From: Ga0077554 sp046590885
GTDB lineage: Bacteria; Pseudomonadota; Gammaproteobacteria; Ga0077554; Ga007554
DNA: 8,120 nt
Direction: 5' to 3'
Assembly (NCBI GenBank): GCA_046590885.1
Contig: JBKJTS010000162.1
Coordinates: 1-8,120 of the forward strand
Position numbers and translations under genes: made by a program
Shown: one piece after another, positions 1 to 5,514 of the stretch
Numbering within the stretch: the first letter of the stretch is position 1
How the letters are laid out: each line of letters begins with the position of its first letter
Notes under the pieces: generated by a model
The model's input: only the letters and a program-made list of their open reading frames with translations
What the model was told of the DNA's origin: nothing
The model's database searches: none

Positions 1-435
1 CGCCGCCTGGCGCGGGAACATGGGTTGGGCATGATTGTCATCGACTACTTGCAGCTCATGCAGGTGCCGGGCAATAAAGAAAATCGCGCCACTGAAATTT
101 CAGAAATTTCACGTTCGTTGAAGTCGCTGGCAAAAGAATTGCACGTGCCGGTCGTGGCCTTATCGCAGCTTAATCGCGGCCTGGAACAGCGGCCTAATAA
201 ACGCCCCATCATGTCAGACTTACGCGAATCCGGCGCGATCGAGCAGGACGCCGATTTGATCGTGTTTATTTATCGTGATGAAGTATATAACGAAGACAGC
301 GCCGACAAAGGCACAGCCGAAATCATTATTGCCAAGCAGCGTAACGGCCCCATCGGCACCACCCGCCTGACCTTTCTCGGGCAGTACACGCGCTTCGAAA
401 ATTTTATTCCGAATATTTACAATAACGGGGAATAG
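1..435 (+). CDS. dnaB: Replicative DNA helicase DnaB, C-terminal part (5' end outside window)
   Basis: DnaB is the hexameric helicase that unwinds DNA ahead of the replication fork in the cytoplasm. The reading frame is already open at base 1 and gives 144 codons of the RecA-like ATPase domain. Visible family motifs are the Walker B segment IVIDYLQLM (codons 12-20), the SRSLKSLAKEL helix, the sensor segment VVALSQLNRGLE, the SDLRESGAIEQDAD motif, and IAKQRNGPIGTTRL near the end, which carries the arginine-finger region. The protein ends in NIYNNGE and TAG. The N-terminal domain and Walker A lie upstream of the window. This is a core housekeeping gene with ordinary gammaproteobacterial sequence; it marks the chromosomal anchor beside which the accessory array sits. 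A probable terminator follows within 35 bases, so the array is unlikely to be co-transcribed with it. Confidence 0.97.
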   Translation, partial: RRLAREHGLGMIVIDYLQLMQVPGNKENRATEISEISRSLKSLAKELHVPVVALSQLNRGLEQRPNKRPIMSDLRESGAIEQDADLIVFIYRDEVYNEDSADKGTAEIIIAKQRNGPIGTTRLTFLGQYTRFENFIPNIYNNGE

Positions 436-439
436 AGAT

Positions 440-468
440 AGATCATCCGGGGCTGATTGGTCTTTTTT
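440..468 (+). terminator. Probable intrinsic terminator of dnaB
   Basis: AGATCA then TC (440-447) can pair with GA, T, TGGTCT (455-463) around a 7-base loop, with one bulged T and one G-T pair, and a run of six T (463-468) follows directly. It starts 5 bases after the dnaB stop. The stem is AT-rich and modest, so confidence is medium. Confidence 0.5.
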
Positions 469-510
469 GGTGTGGGTTGGCACACGCCGACCCTCGGCCC
501 GCGTGCTCAG

Positions 511-534
511 TAGATTAGTGATGGCGCGAATCTA
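511..534. repeat. Short inverted repeat in the dnaB-array junction
   Basis: TAGATT (511-516) and AATCTA (529-534) form a perfect 6-bp inverted repeat; a second hairpin, GCCGA-CCC-TCGGC, lies just before it at 486-498. The 169 bases from 436 to 604 hold no credible gene. They separate chromosomal core from the first truncated cassette, so this may be scar sequence from the event that placed the array here. No direct repeat or integrase gene supports a true attachment site. Confidence 0.3.
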
Positions 535-607
535 TGGTGATTCTATGTGCCATAACGAGACAAACTAAGGACGAACCTAAAAAGCGCTCCGACTTCTTTC
601 CCGAGAT

Positions 608-1014
608 CCGTTGGGGTGGGTGGATCCGCAGGGACTGGATGCCTATGTGGCGCTATACCCGGGAGCATCAGGTTTCGGGCACGTTGGAATAGGGGTCAAC
701 ACCACGAACACCACAGGGTTTTACCCATCACTAATGCAAGCAAGCTCGACTCCGGCCAACCCGTGCCTGGTTGCATGTTCCCTGATGCCCTCAAACCAGA
801 GGAATTTATCGTGATTCATACGAGCCCTGCCCAAGATAAGGCAATGCGTACATTTCTTGACAAGGTGACGAAAAATCCGGGTAATTATGATTTGGATAAT
901 CGTAACTGCGTTAGCAATGTGCGAGGTGTGCTTGGGGCTGCTGGAATTGCTACACCAAATACAATTTATGCCAGAGAGTTTATGGGTGGCCTCGGTCAGA
1001 TGTTTCCAAAATAG
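608..1014 (+). pseudogene. Rhs core stub with C-terminal toxin-like domain 1, truncated and frameshifted
   Basis: The match to the other cassettes begins abruptly at 606 (ATCCGTTGGGGTGGG) and reads PLGWVDPQGLD, the very end of an Rhs core; leader, start codon and about 83 core codons are missing. The CT domain follows: GHVGIGVN, then GFYP in the first frame. The frame must shift after the CCC at 724-726, where one missing C explains it, and continues through KPEEFIVIHTSPAQDKAM, NPGNYDLDNRNCVSNV and GLGQMFPK to TAG. A His in GHVGIG followed later by Cys in NRNCV is the order expected of circularly permuted papain-like (LRAT/NlpC-type) folds, so a peptidase, amidase or acyltransferase activity is possible but unproven. 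Rhs tails of this type usually sit at the end of full-length proteins. With no start and a frameshift it is probably not expressed as drawn. Confidence 0.75.
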
Positions 1015-1016
1015 GT

Positions 1017-1361
1017 ATGGCAAAGTTTGTTGGACTTTTTTCGGCAGTTGGTTGCGTTATTCCCATTCTTTTTAGTGTGGTGTGGGCGGTGCTTGAGAAA
1101 GTGCCTCATGCCTGGTTAACAATTGGGGCCATGTTTGTAGAAATTCAGCTTCTGTTTTGGCCCAGTTCAATCGTCATGATGGCTACTGCCGGACCAAACG
1201 GAAATTACTATAGTATTTTGGCTATATCGATAGCTATGAATATGGTGTTTTACGCGATGATTGGTTTTGGTGTGTGGTGGGGTCTAAACAGGTGGCGCTG
1301 GATGTTGCATGTGATCATAGGGGTTATTGGATTGCTCTGGTTTATGCTGTTGAGAATGTAG
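1017..1361 (+). CDS. Small four-helix membrane protein, putative immunity partner of CT 1
   Basis: This 114-residue protein starts at an ATG two bases after the stop of the CT 1 gene, the position where immunity genes sit in polymorphic-toxin modules. Four hydrophobic segments are visible: FVGLFSAVGCVIPILFSVVW, a second around WLTIGAMFVEIQLLFW, a third around YYSILAISIAMNMVFYAMIGF and a fourth around VIIGVIGLLWFMLL. The end is a short LLRM tail. There is no signal peptide or catalytic motif, and I do not recognise a named family. The role rests on position: it would sit in the inner membrane and guard against the neighbouring toxin. The frame is intact although the toxin beside it is broken. 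The first REP-type repeat starts directly after its stop. Confidence 0.7.
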   Translation: MAKFVGLFSAVGCVIPILFSVVWAVLEKVPHAWLTIGAMFVEIQLLFWPSSIVMMATAGPNGNYYSILAISIAMNMVFYAMIGFGVWWGLNRWRWMLHVIIGVIGLLWFMLLRM

Positions 1362-1577
1362 CAAGGTAGCCCGGATGGAATGAAATGAAATCCGCAGAAC
1401 GCACTTCCCGGATTCCTCTGTGCCGCATCCGGGTTGCTTGCTAAATGAGGGTTTGGAAAGTAATGTCACTTGGTTTGATGCACCAACATCTGAAACGGCT
1501 GTGTGTAATTCGCACTGTGCAAAGGTTTTGGGGAATAAACAGGTTGTAATATTTACTACTCTAAATAGGCAACGAAA
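1362..1577. repeat. Cassette leader repeat, copy 1
   Basis: This is one of four copies of a segment of about 210 bp that precedes every complete Rhs stub. It opens with a REP-like hairpin (CCCGGAT 1370-1376 against ATCCG 1390-1394), then a stronger one, CCCGGAT (1407-1413) against ATCCGGG (1427-1433). The second half is a conserved tract that ends GGTTGTAATATTTACTACTC then TAAATAGGCAACGAAA before the ATG at 1578. AGG (1567-1569) is the only Shine-Dalgarno-like element. TAATAT (1547-1552) could be a -10 box but lacks a well-spaced -35. Compared with copies 2-4 it has lost one base in the G/T run near 1524-1533, which breaks the small ORF seen in copy 2. Confidence 0.85.
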
Positions 1578-2281
1578 ATGACCCGCAGCGCCACCCTCGC
1601 CAGCAGCTACAGCTACGACGCCTTCGGTGCCCGCACCGCGCCCTCACCCGCCACCGCAGGCCGGTATGGCTACACCGGCGAAGAAGTCAATACCGAAACC
1701 GGCCTGGTCTACCTGCGCGCAAGATACTACGACCCCGCCCTGGGAAGATTCATCAGCCCTGACCCCTTCCTGGGCAGGCTCGCCGAACCCATCACCCAGA
1801 ACCGCTATGTGTATGTGAAGAATAATCCGTTGGGGTGGGTGGATCCCCTAGGGTTGGATAGCGACATATATAGCGCTTATGATCCTGCCAGCGCTTATAT
1901 AGGTAATTTTCTTACTGCGGGAAATAACTGGTTAAACGAGAAAAAAATAGTTTCAATAAACGGGCACTAAATGACGTGGCTGATTTTTTTAAAATTACGG
2001 CCAGAGAGGCTGGGTTAGCCTCAGGGTTGAGTAAGGCTGCCGATCTAGACGTAGGCGTGCTTGTTTATGGCAGTATCTCTGCGGGAGCGATGGTGCTGGA
2101 GCAGCTTTTCAGGCCCGATCCAATCGATGCGATGACACGTCTTGCTATCACGATGGCAACGGAGCGAATGCCGCCACTCATAGGGACGCCTATAGCTTAC
2201 GCGCTTGACATAGGTCAGGACTATTTAAAGCCGAGCGTTTTTTCTGGGTTACCGATAGGTGGTGTATGTCCTATTCGATAA
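1578..2281 (+). pseudogene. Rhs core stub with CPIR-type C-terminal domain (CT 2), frameshifted at an A7 run
   Basis: Residues 1-93 are the tail of an Rhs core: RYGYTGEE, ETGLVYLRARYYDP, GRFISPDP, QNRYVYVKNNPLG and DPLGL with the DP at codons 89-90. The first frame stops at 1970 after NEKKIVSINGH. A -1 shift in AAAAAAA (1941-1947) instead gives NEKKNSFNKRALNDVADFF and continues to TAA at 2279-2281 through VLEQLFRPDP, a PPLIG turn and the end GVCPIR. The joined product of about 234 residues matches the intact 238-residue homologue at 4397-5113 along its length, which shows that the two frames are one gene. The CT is rich in Ala/Gly/Leu and looks membrane-active; no enzyme motif is visible. Decay, a sequencing error in the homopolymer, or slippage could each explain the break. 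Two small membrane proteins follow. Confidence 0.8.
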
Positions 2282-2304
2282 GTCAATAAGCTATGAGGAG
2301 TTTC

Positions 2305-2454
2305 ATGTTTGTTGCCGGGTTTTTTTGTTTTTTGTCTGGTTTATACGTGATGAAGTTCGTGCATTTTGGATTGTGGAGTGGTTGTGCGGGACTCGCCATC
2401 ATAATTCTGGGTGGTACGCTATTTCGTAATGCAATTAATTTTTATAAAAAATAG
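2305..2454 (+). CDS. Small membrane protein A of the CPIR module (copy 1), putative immunity
   Basis: A 49-residue hydrophobic protein with two membrane segments, roughly FVAGFFCFLSGLYVM and LWSGCAGLAIIILGG, and a basic tail ending FYKK. AGGAG (2296-2300) stands four bases before the ATG at 2305 and supports this start; an in-frame ATG at 2293 would give 53 residues but has only a weak upstream site. It lies 23 bases after the CT 2 stop. It aligns with the protein at 5110-5292 (V-G--C---G-YV--F--F--W pattern), which stands in the same place behind the homologous CT. Conserved position and co-inheritance argue that it is a real gene and works with that toxin family in the inner membrane. No named family is recognised. 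Confidence 0.7.
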   Translation: MFVAGFFCFLSGLYVMKFVHFGLWSGCAGLAIIILGGTLFRNAINFYKK

Positions 2455-2462
2455 ATAAAGAT

Positions 2463-2696
2463 ATGCATTTGAGAATGTTTATGATTAAAGAATGTAGGAA
2501 GGAATTAATTAAAAGCTGGGCGGGAGCGATCATTTTGGTGGCTGGGGTTGTAATAGTAAAATATGGAAAAGATTATTATCTAATTTTGTCAAGTATATTG
2601 GGCCTTATTTTCTTATTTTTGGGTGCCATACTTTTCTCTTCTTATTTGAGTTGTCTCGATAAATTGAATAAAAAAAATAATCCTGATAAGTGGTAA
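2463..2696 (+). CDS. Small membrane protein B of the CPIR module (copy 1), putative immunity
   Basis: A 77-residue protein with a charged start (IKECRKELIKSW), two hydrophobic segments (about AGAIILVAGVVIVKYG and LGLIFLFLGAILFSSYL) and a charged end (CLDKLNKKNNPDKW). It starts 8 bases after protein A; the ATGs at 2475 and 2481 are alternative starts, and no strong ribosome site decides between them. The homologue at 5297-5494 shares EC.K.L.KS, a central YG, LVLGA/LFLGA, and S.YL.CL..LN, so the pair A+B was duplicated with its CT gene and then diverged. Paired cysteines (EC near the start and CL near the end) are conserved. Function is inferred from context: either a second immunity protein or a partner of protein A. 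Confidence 0.72.
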   Translation: MHLRMFMIKECRKELIKSWAGAIILVAGVVIVKYGKDYYLILSSILGLIFLFLGAILFSSYLSCLDKLNKKNNPDKW

Positions 2697-2723
2697 TGAT
2701 GCACGCAGCAAGGTAGCTCGTAG

Positions 2724-2808
2724 GATGCGGTGACGAAGGAACTACATTGTTAGTGAAAACCACGGTAACACAGTGCGGTAGGTTGGGCTGAATGAAATGA
2801 AGCCCAAC
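2724..2808. repeat. Two REP-like palindromes between cassettes
   Basis: GATGCGGT (2724-2731) is the left arm of a palindrome whose right arm is decayed here (ACTACATT) but intact at 7834-7858. It is followed by a perfect hairpin GTTGGGCT (2782-2789) with AGCCCAAC (2801-2808), and then the tail ACACCAGGATGCAG, which also follows the copies at 6502-6528 and 7798-7805. These have the form of the GTAG-headed palindromes scattered through many proteobacterial genomes, which are moved by RAYT transposases. Confidence 0.8.
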
Positions 2809-2830
2809 ACCAGGATGCAGGAGTAAAGCA

Positions 2831-2914
2831 ATGTGTTACTGGCGCGCCGATGCGGCAGGTGGGACATATTTTTTCACGGTCAACTTCACGGAACAGACTG
2901 GCACATTACGGGCT
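2831..2914 (+). pseudogene. N-terminal fragment of a REP-associated tyrosine transposase (RAYT), copy 1
   Basis: The ATG at 2831 begins MCYWRADAAGGTYFFTVNF, which matches the characteristic RAYT start (YRRA..PGGTYFFTV) of the IS200-like Y1 transposases. Only about 28 codons remain; the frame then runs into the next REP and ends at 2995. The catalytic HUH and tyrosine motifs are absent, so it cannot be active. It lies between a GTTGGGCT palindrome and a CCCGGAT palindrome, as RAYT genes do. A second, more decayed copy of the same block is at 6551-6637. Confidence 0.75.
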
Positions 2915-2919
2915 GATGA

Positions 2920-3128
2920 GCAAGGTAACCCCAATGAAATGAAATCCGCGGAACGCACTTCCCGGATTCCTCGGCGCGGCATCCGGGTGGCTTAATGAAG
3001 GTTTGGAAAGCAATGTCACCTGGTTTGATGCATCAACATCTGAAACGGCTGTGGGTCAGGCGCGCTGTGCAAAGAGTTTTGGGAAATAAACAGGTTGTAA
3101 TATTTACAACTCTAAATAGGCAACTAAA
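2920..3128. repeat. Cassette leader repeat, copy 2
   Basis: This copy starts GCAAGGTAACCCC, has the hairpin CCCGGAT (2961-2967) with ATCCGGG (2981-2987), and ends with the conserved tract before the ATG at 3129. The first hairpin seen in copy 1 is shortened here. It is the only copy in which the embedded small ORF is open from an ATG to the Rhs start. AGG (3118-3120) is the Shine-Dalgarno-like element. Confidence 0.85.
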
Positions 3129-3132
3129 ATGA
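2995..3132 (+). CDS. Possible conserved 45-residue leader peptide
   Basis: The ORF begins MKVWKAMSPGLMHQHLKRL and ends GNKQVVIFTTLNRQLK; its TGA overlaps the ATG of the Rhs stub (ATGA), an arrangement that favours translational coupling. The protein is basic. The same frame survives in copy 3 (SPGLMHQHLKWQW..GNKQVVIFFTLNRQRK) and copy 4 without an upstream ATG, and is shifted in copy 1. The last residues also match the end of a 27-codon ORF at 5826-5909 (GNKQVLIFTNLYRQ), where a Leu codon differs by two bases yet stays Leu. It is either a real leader peptide or the remnant of an older gene end carried by the repeat. I do not recognise a family. Confidence 0.35.
   Translation: MKVWKAMSPGLMHQHLKRLWVRRAVQRVLGNKQVVIFTTLNRQLK
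3094..3110. promoter_or_regulatory. Perfect dyad in the leader, candidate operator
   Basis: GTTGTAA-TAT-TTACAAC is a perfect 7-bp inverted repeat with a 3-base centre, 19 bases upstream of the Rhs start. Copies 1 and 4 keep GTTGTAA-TAT-TTAC with one changed right-arm base, copy 3 is altered (TTTTTTAC), and the version before 5912 reads GTTTTAATATTTAC. A small dimeric regulator could bind, but the tract may equally be conserved because it codes. Confidence 0.3.
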
Positions 3133-3794
3133 CCCGCAGCGCCACCCTTGCCAGCAGCAAAAGTTACGACACCTTCGGTGCCCGCACCGCGCCCGCCACC
3201 GCAGGCCGGTATGGCTACACCGGCGAAGAAGTCGATACCGAAACCGGCTTGGTCTACCTGCGCGCAAGATACTACGACCCCGCCCTGGGAAGATTCATCA
3301 GCCCCGACCCCTTCCTGGGCAGGCTCGCCGAGCCCAGCACCCAGAACCGCTATGTGTAGGTGAAGAATAATCCGTTGGGGTATAAGGATCCGAGTGGGTT
3401 ATGGTCTATCACGTATGAGCTTTACTTGGGCCTCGGCGGAAGCGTCTCTTTTGGTGAGAACCCTAATGGGAGAGGTTTCATGACTGTGCAAGGTGGAATA
3501 GGTTTGGGAGGAGGAGTCGTATTTGATCCGAATGGATCCAGCCCTGGATATAACCCTGTTGACAAGCAAAGTTATGTTGCAATTGGTGTGACTGGTGAAG
3601 CGGGTATTGCTTCTGGAATTCTTGGGGTGAATTATGAGCAGCATGAAGGCGTACGTTATGATAACAGTGGGTTTAGCAGATACAACACGCCTCCTGACGC
3701 TGGATTCAGTGTAGCAGGTATTTTTGACGGTAGATTTGGTGCACGTCTGGGAGGGGCAATTGGTGTTCAAGGCACTTGGTGTAACGTACCGTGA
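3129..3794 (+). pseudogene. Rhs core stub with Gly-rich C-terminal domain (CT 3), amber codon inside
   Basis: The core stub is as in the other cassettes but lacks two codons in the APSPATAG linker, so the DP lies at codons 87-88. The Tyr codon in NRYVYVKNN is TAG (3357-3359) where all sister copies have TAT; the same frame then continues without a break to TGA at 3792-3794. A GTG at 3360 is the next possible start, but it has no ribosome site. The CT (about 132 residues after DPSGL) is Gly-rich with strand-like stretches: LGLGGSVSFGENPNG, GGIGLGGGVVFDPNG, YVAIGVTGEAGIASGILG, and FDGRFGARLGGAIGVQG, ending TWCNVP. Alternating Gly/hydrophobic residues suggest a beta-rich, possibly membrane-interacting domain. 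No catalytic motif is seen. The next gene overlaps its stop (TGATG). Confidence 0.8.
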
Positions 3795-4183
3795 TGAGGG
3801 TTTCCGTGATTAAAAAAAAGTATCAGCGTTATGCGCTCATGGTCATTTGTCTTACGTTACTGCTTTCAATCGTTATTTACATGTCTGCTAGGTATAGCGA
3901 ACCGTATGAAGCTGCTGAAAGGTTTATTAGAAAAAATCACCTTCTTAAAGAAGTGATTGGCCAGATCAATAAAATGAGATTGGCCCCTTTGGGATATGCG
4001 TTCCACTATGGTGGAGTCAGTGGAAGGGCTGAGTTTGAAGTTATCATTGTGGGCGAAAAAACGGATGCATCTGTCTTTATTAAGCTTGTTAAAGAAGTGG
4101 GCACATGGCAAGTGATAAGAGCAAGGTTAAAACTTGCTGATGGAGATTTTTTGGAGTTAATGAATGTTAGTGCAGTGCAGTAG
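3794..4183 (+). CDS. Membrane-anchored Coa1-like protein, putative immunity partner of CT 3
   Basis: A 129-residue protein. The ATG at 3794 overlaps the toxin stop by one base (TGATG); a GTG three bases earlier is a less likely start. A basic head (IKKKYQRY) precedes one membrane segment (ALMVICLTLLLSIVIYMSA), then an outer domain with AAERFIRKNHLLKEVIGQI, a GVSGRAEFEVIIVGEK segment, FIKLVKEVGTWQV and a final LADGDFLEL. This layout (single TM, helix, then G..G.A.F...V.GE and a GxW strand) is that of the Coa1/Tim21-like fold, which is common in small membrane-tethered bacterial proteins and occurs near polymorphic toxins. It would face the periplasm. The last residues (SAVQ) and the TAG lie in the next REP-type repeat, so the original end may have been replaced. 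The assignment rests on pattern, not on a search. Confidence 0.7.
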   Translation: MRVSVIKKKYQRYALMVICLTLLLSIVIYMSARYSEPYEAAERFIRKNHLLKEVIGQINKMRLAPLGYAFHYGGVSGRAEFEVIIVGEKTDASVFIKLVKEVGTWQVIRARLKLADGDFLELMNVSAVQ

Positions 4184-4396
4184 GCTGGGCTGAATGAAAT
4201 TAAATCCGGGGAACGCACTTCCCGGATTCCTCGGCGCGGCATCCGGGTTGCTTGCTAAATGAAGGAATGTTTGGAAAGCAATATCACCGGGTTTGATGCA
4301 CCAACATTTGAAATGGCAGTGGGTCAGTCGCGCTGTGCAAAGGTTTTTGGGAAATAAACAGGTTGTAATATTTTTTACTCTAAATAGGCAACGAAA
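4178..4396. repeat. Cassette leader repeat, copy 3
   Basis: The repeat starts CAGTAGGCTGGGCTGAATGAAAT, a hybrid of the GTTGGGCT and the CCCGGAT palindromes, so two REPs seem to have recombined here and the RAYT remnant between them is gone. The hairpin CCCGGAT (4221-4227) with ATCCGGG (4241-4247) is intact. The tract before the ATG at 4397 reads GGTTGTAATATTTTTTACTC. The repeat also supplies the stop codon of the gene upstream (4181-4183). Confidence 0.85.
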
Positions 4397-5113
4397 ATGA
4401 CCCGCAGTGCCACCCTCGCCAGCAGCTACAGCTACGACGCCTTCGGTGCCCGCATCGCGCCCACCCCCGCCACCACAGGCCGGTATGGCTACACCGGCGG
4501 AGAAATCGATACCGAAACCGGCTTGGTCTACCTGCGCGCAAGGTATTACGACCCCACCCTGGGAAGATTCATCAGTCCTGATCCGTTTTTGGGGCGACTC
4601 GCCGAACCCATCACGCAGAATCGTTATGTGTATGTGAAGAATAATCCGCTGGGGTTAGTGGATCCGAGTGGTTTGGCGGCCGCGCAGCGGTGGGAAACGC
4701 AATCTAGACCTGTACCCCTTGATTGGAATTGGATGCACCAGGATATTGGGTCGTATATAAATAATAATAGTGCACCTATTGCTGATTCGCTAAAAGGAGC
4801 GTCGCAGACTGCTCTATTGGCTGTTGGAGCAAATGCTGCTTTTGGAGAAACAGAGTGGGTATTTTTAATGGGAGTATTGTCGACAGGATTTAGTGTGCTG
4901 GAGCAGATGGTTCGGCCTGATCTTGGGGATGCTGTAAAAGGCACGATGACCTCTGTGGCATCTCAGATTGCTGGCTCGAAGCTACCCCCAGGTATGGGGG
5001 AGCTTTTTGAGTTTAGTTTGAATTCTGTGGGAGACTCTTCATTTGCTAAACCACCGGTACATCAACTATTTCCCCAGAAAGGTGATGTGATTGGTGTTTG
5101 TCCTATCCGATGA
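4397..5113 (+). CDS. Rhs core stub with intact CPIR-type C-terminal domain (CT 4)
   Basis: A 238-residue intact protein. Residues 1-93 are the Rhs core tail (RYGYTGGE, RARYYDPTLGRFISPDP, NPLGLVDPSGL). The CT runs from about residue 94: an N-terminal part with WNWMHQDIGSYINNN, a hydrophobic stretch ASQTALLAVGANAAFG and VFLMGVLSTGFSVLEQ, the family signature LEQMVRPD, LPPGMGE, and the C-terminus GVCPIR. It is the best complete reference for the family also seen at 1578-2281 and 7859-8098. From about 4576 to 4654 its core differs from the sister copies at about ten codons, all synonymous, so the protein sequence was under selection. There is no signal peptide and no shell, so by itself it would stay in the cytoplasm unless carried by another Rhs protein. 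It overlaps the next gene by ATGA. Confidence 0.85.
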   Translation: MTRSATLASSYSYDAFGARIAPTPATTGRYGYTGGEIDTETGLVYLRARYYDPTLGRFISPDPFLGRLAEPITQNRYVYVKNNPLGLVDPSGLAAAQRWETQSRPVPLDWNWMHQDIGSYINNNSAPIADSLKGASQTALLAVGANAAFGETEWVFLMGVLSTGFSVLEQMVRPDLGDAVKGTMTSVASQIAGSKLPPGMGELFEFSLNSVGDSSFAKPPVHQLFPQKGDVIGVCPIR

Positions 5114-5292
5114 ACGGTAAATCTTGGGTGATAAAAGCTTTAATGATTGTAGGTGGCATGATCTGTCTGTTTGTTGGTTTCTATGTTCTTATGTTTAAAA
5201 ATTTTAATGTCTGGAATCATTTTATATCCCTAGTGACAATGCTTGCAGGAATTTACTTGATTAGAAAATCCTTAGGGTTGAAGGTATCCTAA
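5110..5292 (+). CDS. Small membrane protein A of the CPIR module (copy 2), putative immunity
   Basis: A 60-residue protein whose ATG overlaps the toxin stop (ATGA at 5110-5113), so translation is probably coupled. After MNGKSWVIKA come two membrane segments, about LMIVGGMICLFVGFYVLMF and FISLVTMLAGIYLI, and a basic tail RKSLGLKVS. It is homologous to the 49-residue protein at 2305-2454. A frame extension to 5098 is open but would overlap the toxin further and lacks a ribosome site. Inner-membrane location is expected; the immunity role is inferred from coupling and repeated co-occurrence with this toxin family. Confidence 0.72.
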   Translation: MNGKSWVIKALMIVGGMICLFVGFYVLMFKNFNVWNHFISLVTMLAGIYLIRKSLGLKVS

Positions 5293-5296
5293 AATT

Positions 5297-5494
5297 ATGG
5301 ATTATGAATGCAAAAAAGCTTTAAAGAAGAGCTTGCTGGGTGTGTTTATGGTATTCGCGAGCCCTTTAACCTTGATGTATGGGCAGATATATTCATTAAC
5401 CTTAGCTTTGCTTGTTTCGGTGGTGCTGTTGGTACTTGGGGCAGGATTTTCAATTTCTTATTATAGGTGTCTGAGGCGTTTAAACGGAAATTAA
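5297..5494 (+). CDS. Small membrane protein B of the CPIR module (copy 2), putative immunity
   Basis: A 65-residue protein starting four bases after protein A. It has a basic start (YECKKALKKSL), two hydrophobic segments (about LLGVFMVFASPLTLMYG and LALLVSVVLLVLGAGFS) and a short end SYYRCLRRLNGN. It is the homologue of the gene at 2463-2696, sharing EC.K.L.KS, YG, LVLGA/LFLGA and CL..LN. AAGGT (5281-5285) lies 11 bases before the ATG and may act as its ribosome site. The module thus reads CT, A, B in the same order and with near-zero spacing in both copies. Confidence 0.72.
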   Translation: MDYECKKALKKSLLGVFMVFASPLTLMYGQIYSLTLALLVSVVLLVLGAGFSISYYRCLRRLNGN

Positions 5495-5514
5495 TCTGAT
5501 CCAGAGCTCGGTAG

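Noticed and set aside
887..1075. + strand 62-codon ORF between CT 1 and its partner
   Set aside because: Overlaps both better-supported genes in another frame.
1284..1469. Minus-strand ORF over the leader repeat, and similar ones at 4006-4242 and 6473-6703
   Set aside because: They run through REP palindromes and partner genes in antisense; shadows of repeat sequence.
1524..1566. A clear sigma-70 promoter in the leader
   Set aside because: TAATAT is present, but no -35 box occurs at 16-18 bases; TTTTGG and TTGGGG are too close, so only a conserved leader is claimed.
1627..1818. Second + strand ORF within the Rhs stub, repeated at 3148, 4407 and 6907
   Set aside because: Shadow frame of the GC-rich core; it is conserved only because the core is, and it gives a Pro/Thr-rich product with no family character.
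2995..2997. TAATG overlap between the RAYT-remnant frame and the leader ORF as a real operon signal
   Set aside because: The upstream frame is a fusion of decayed RAYT and REP sequence; the overlap is absent from the other leader copies.
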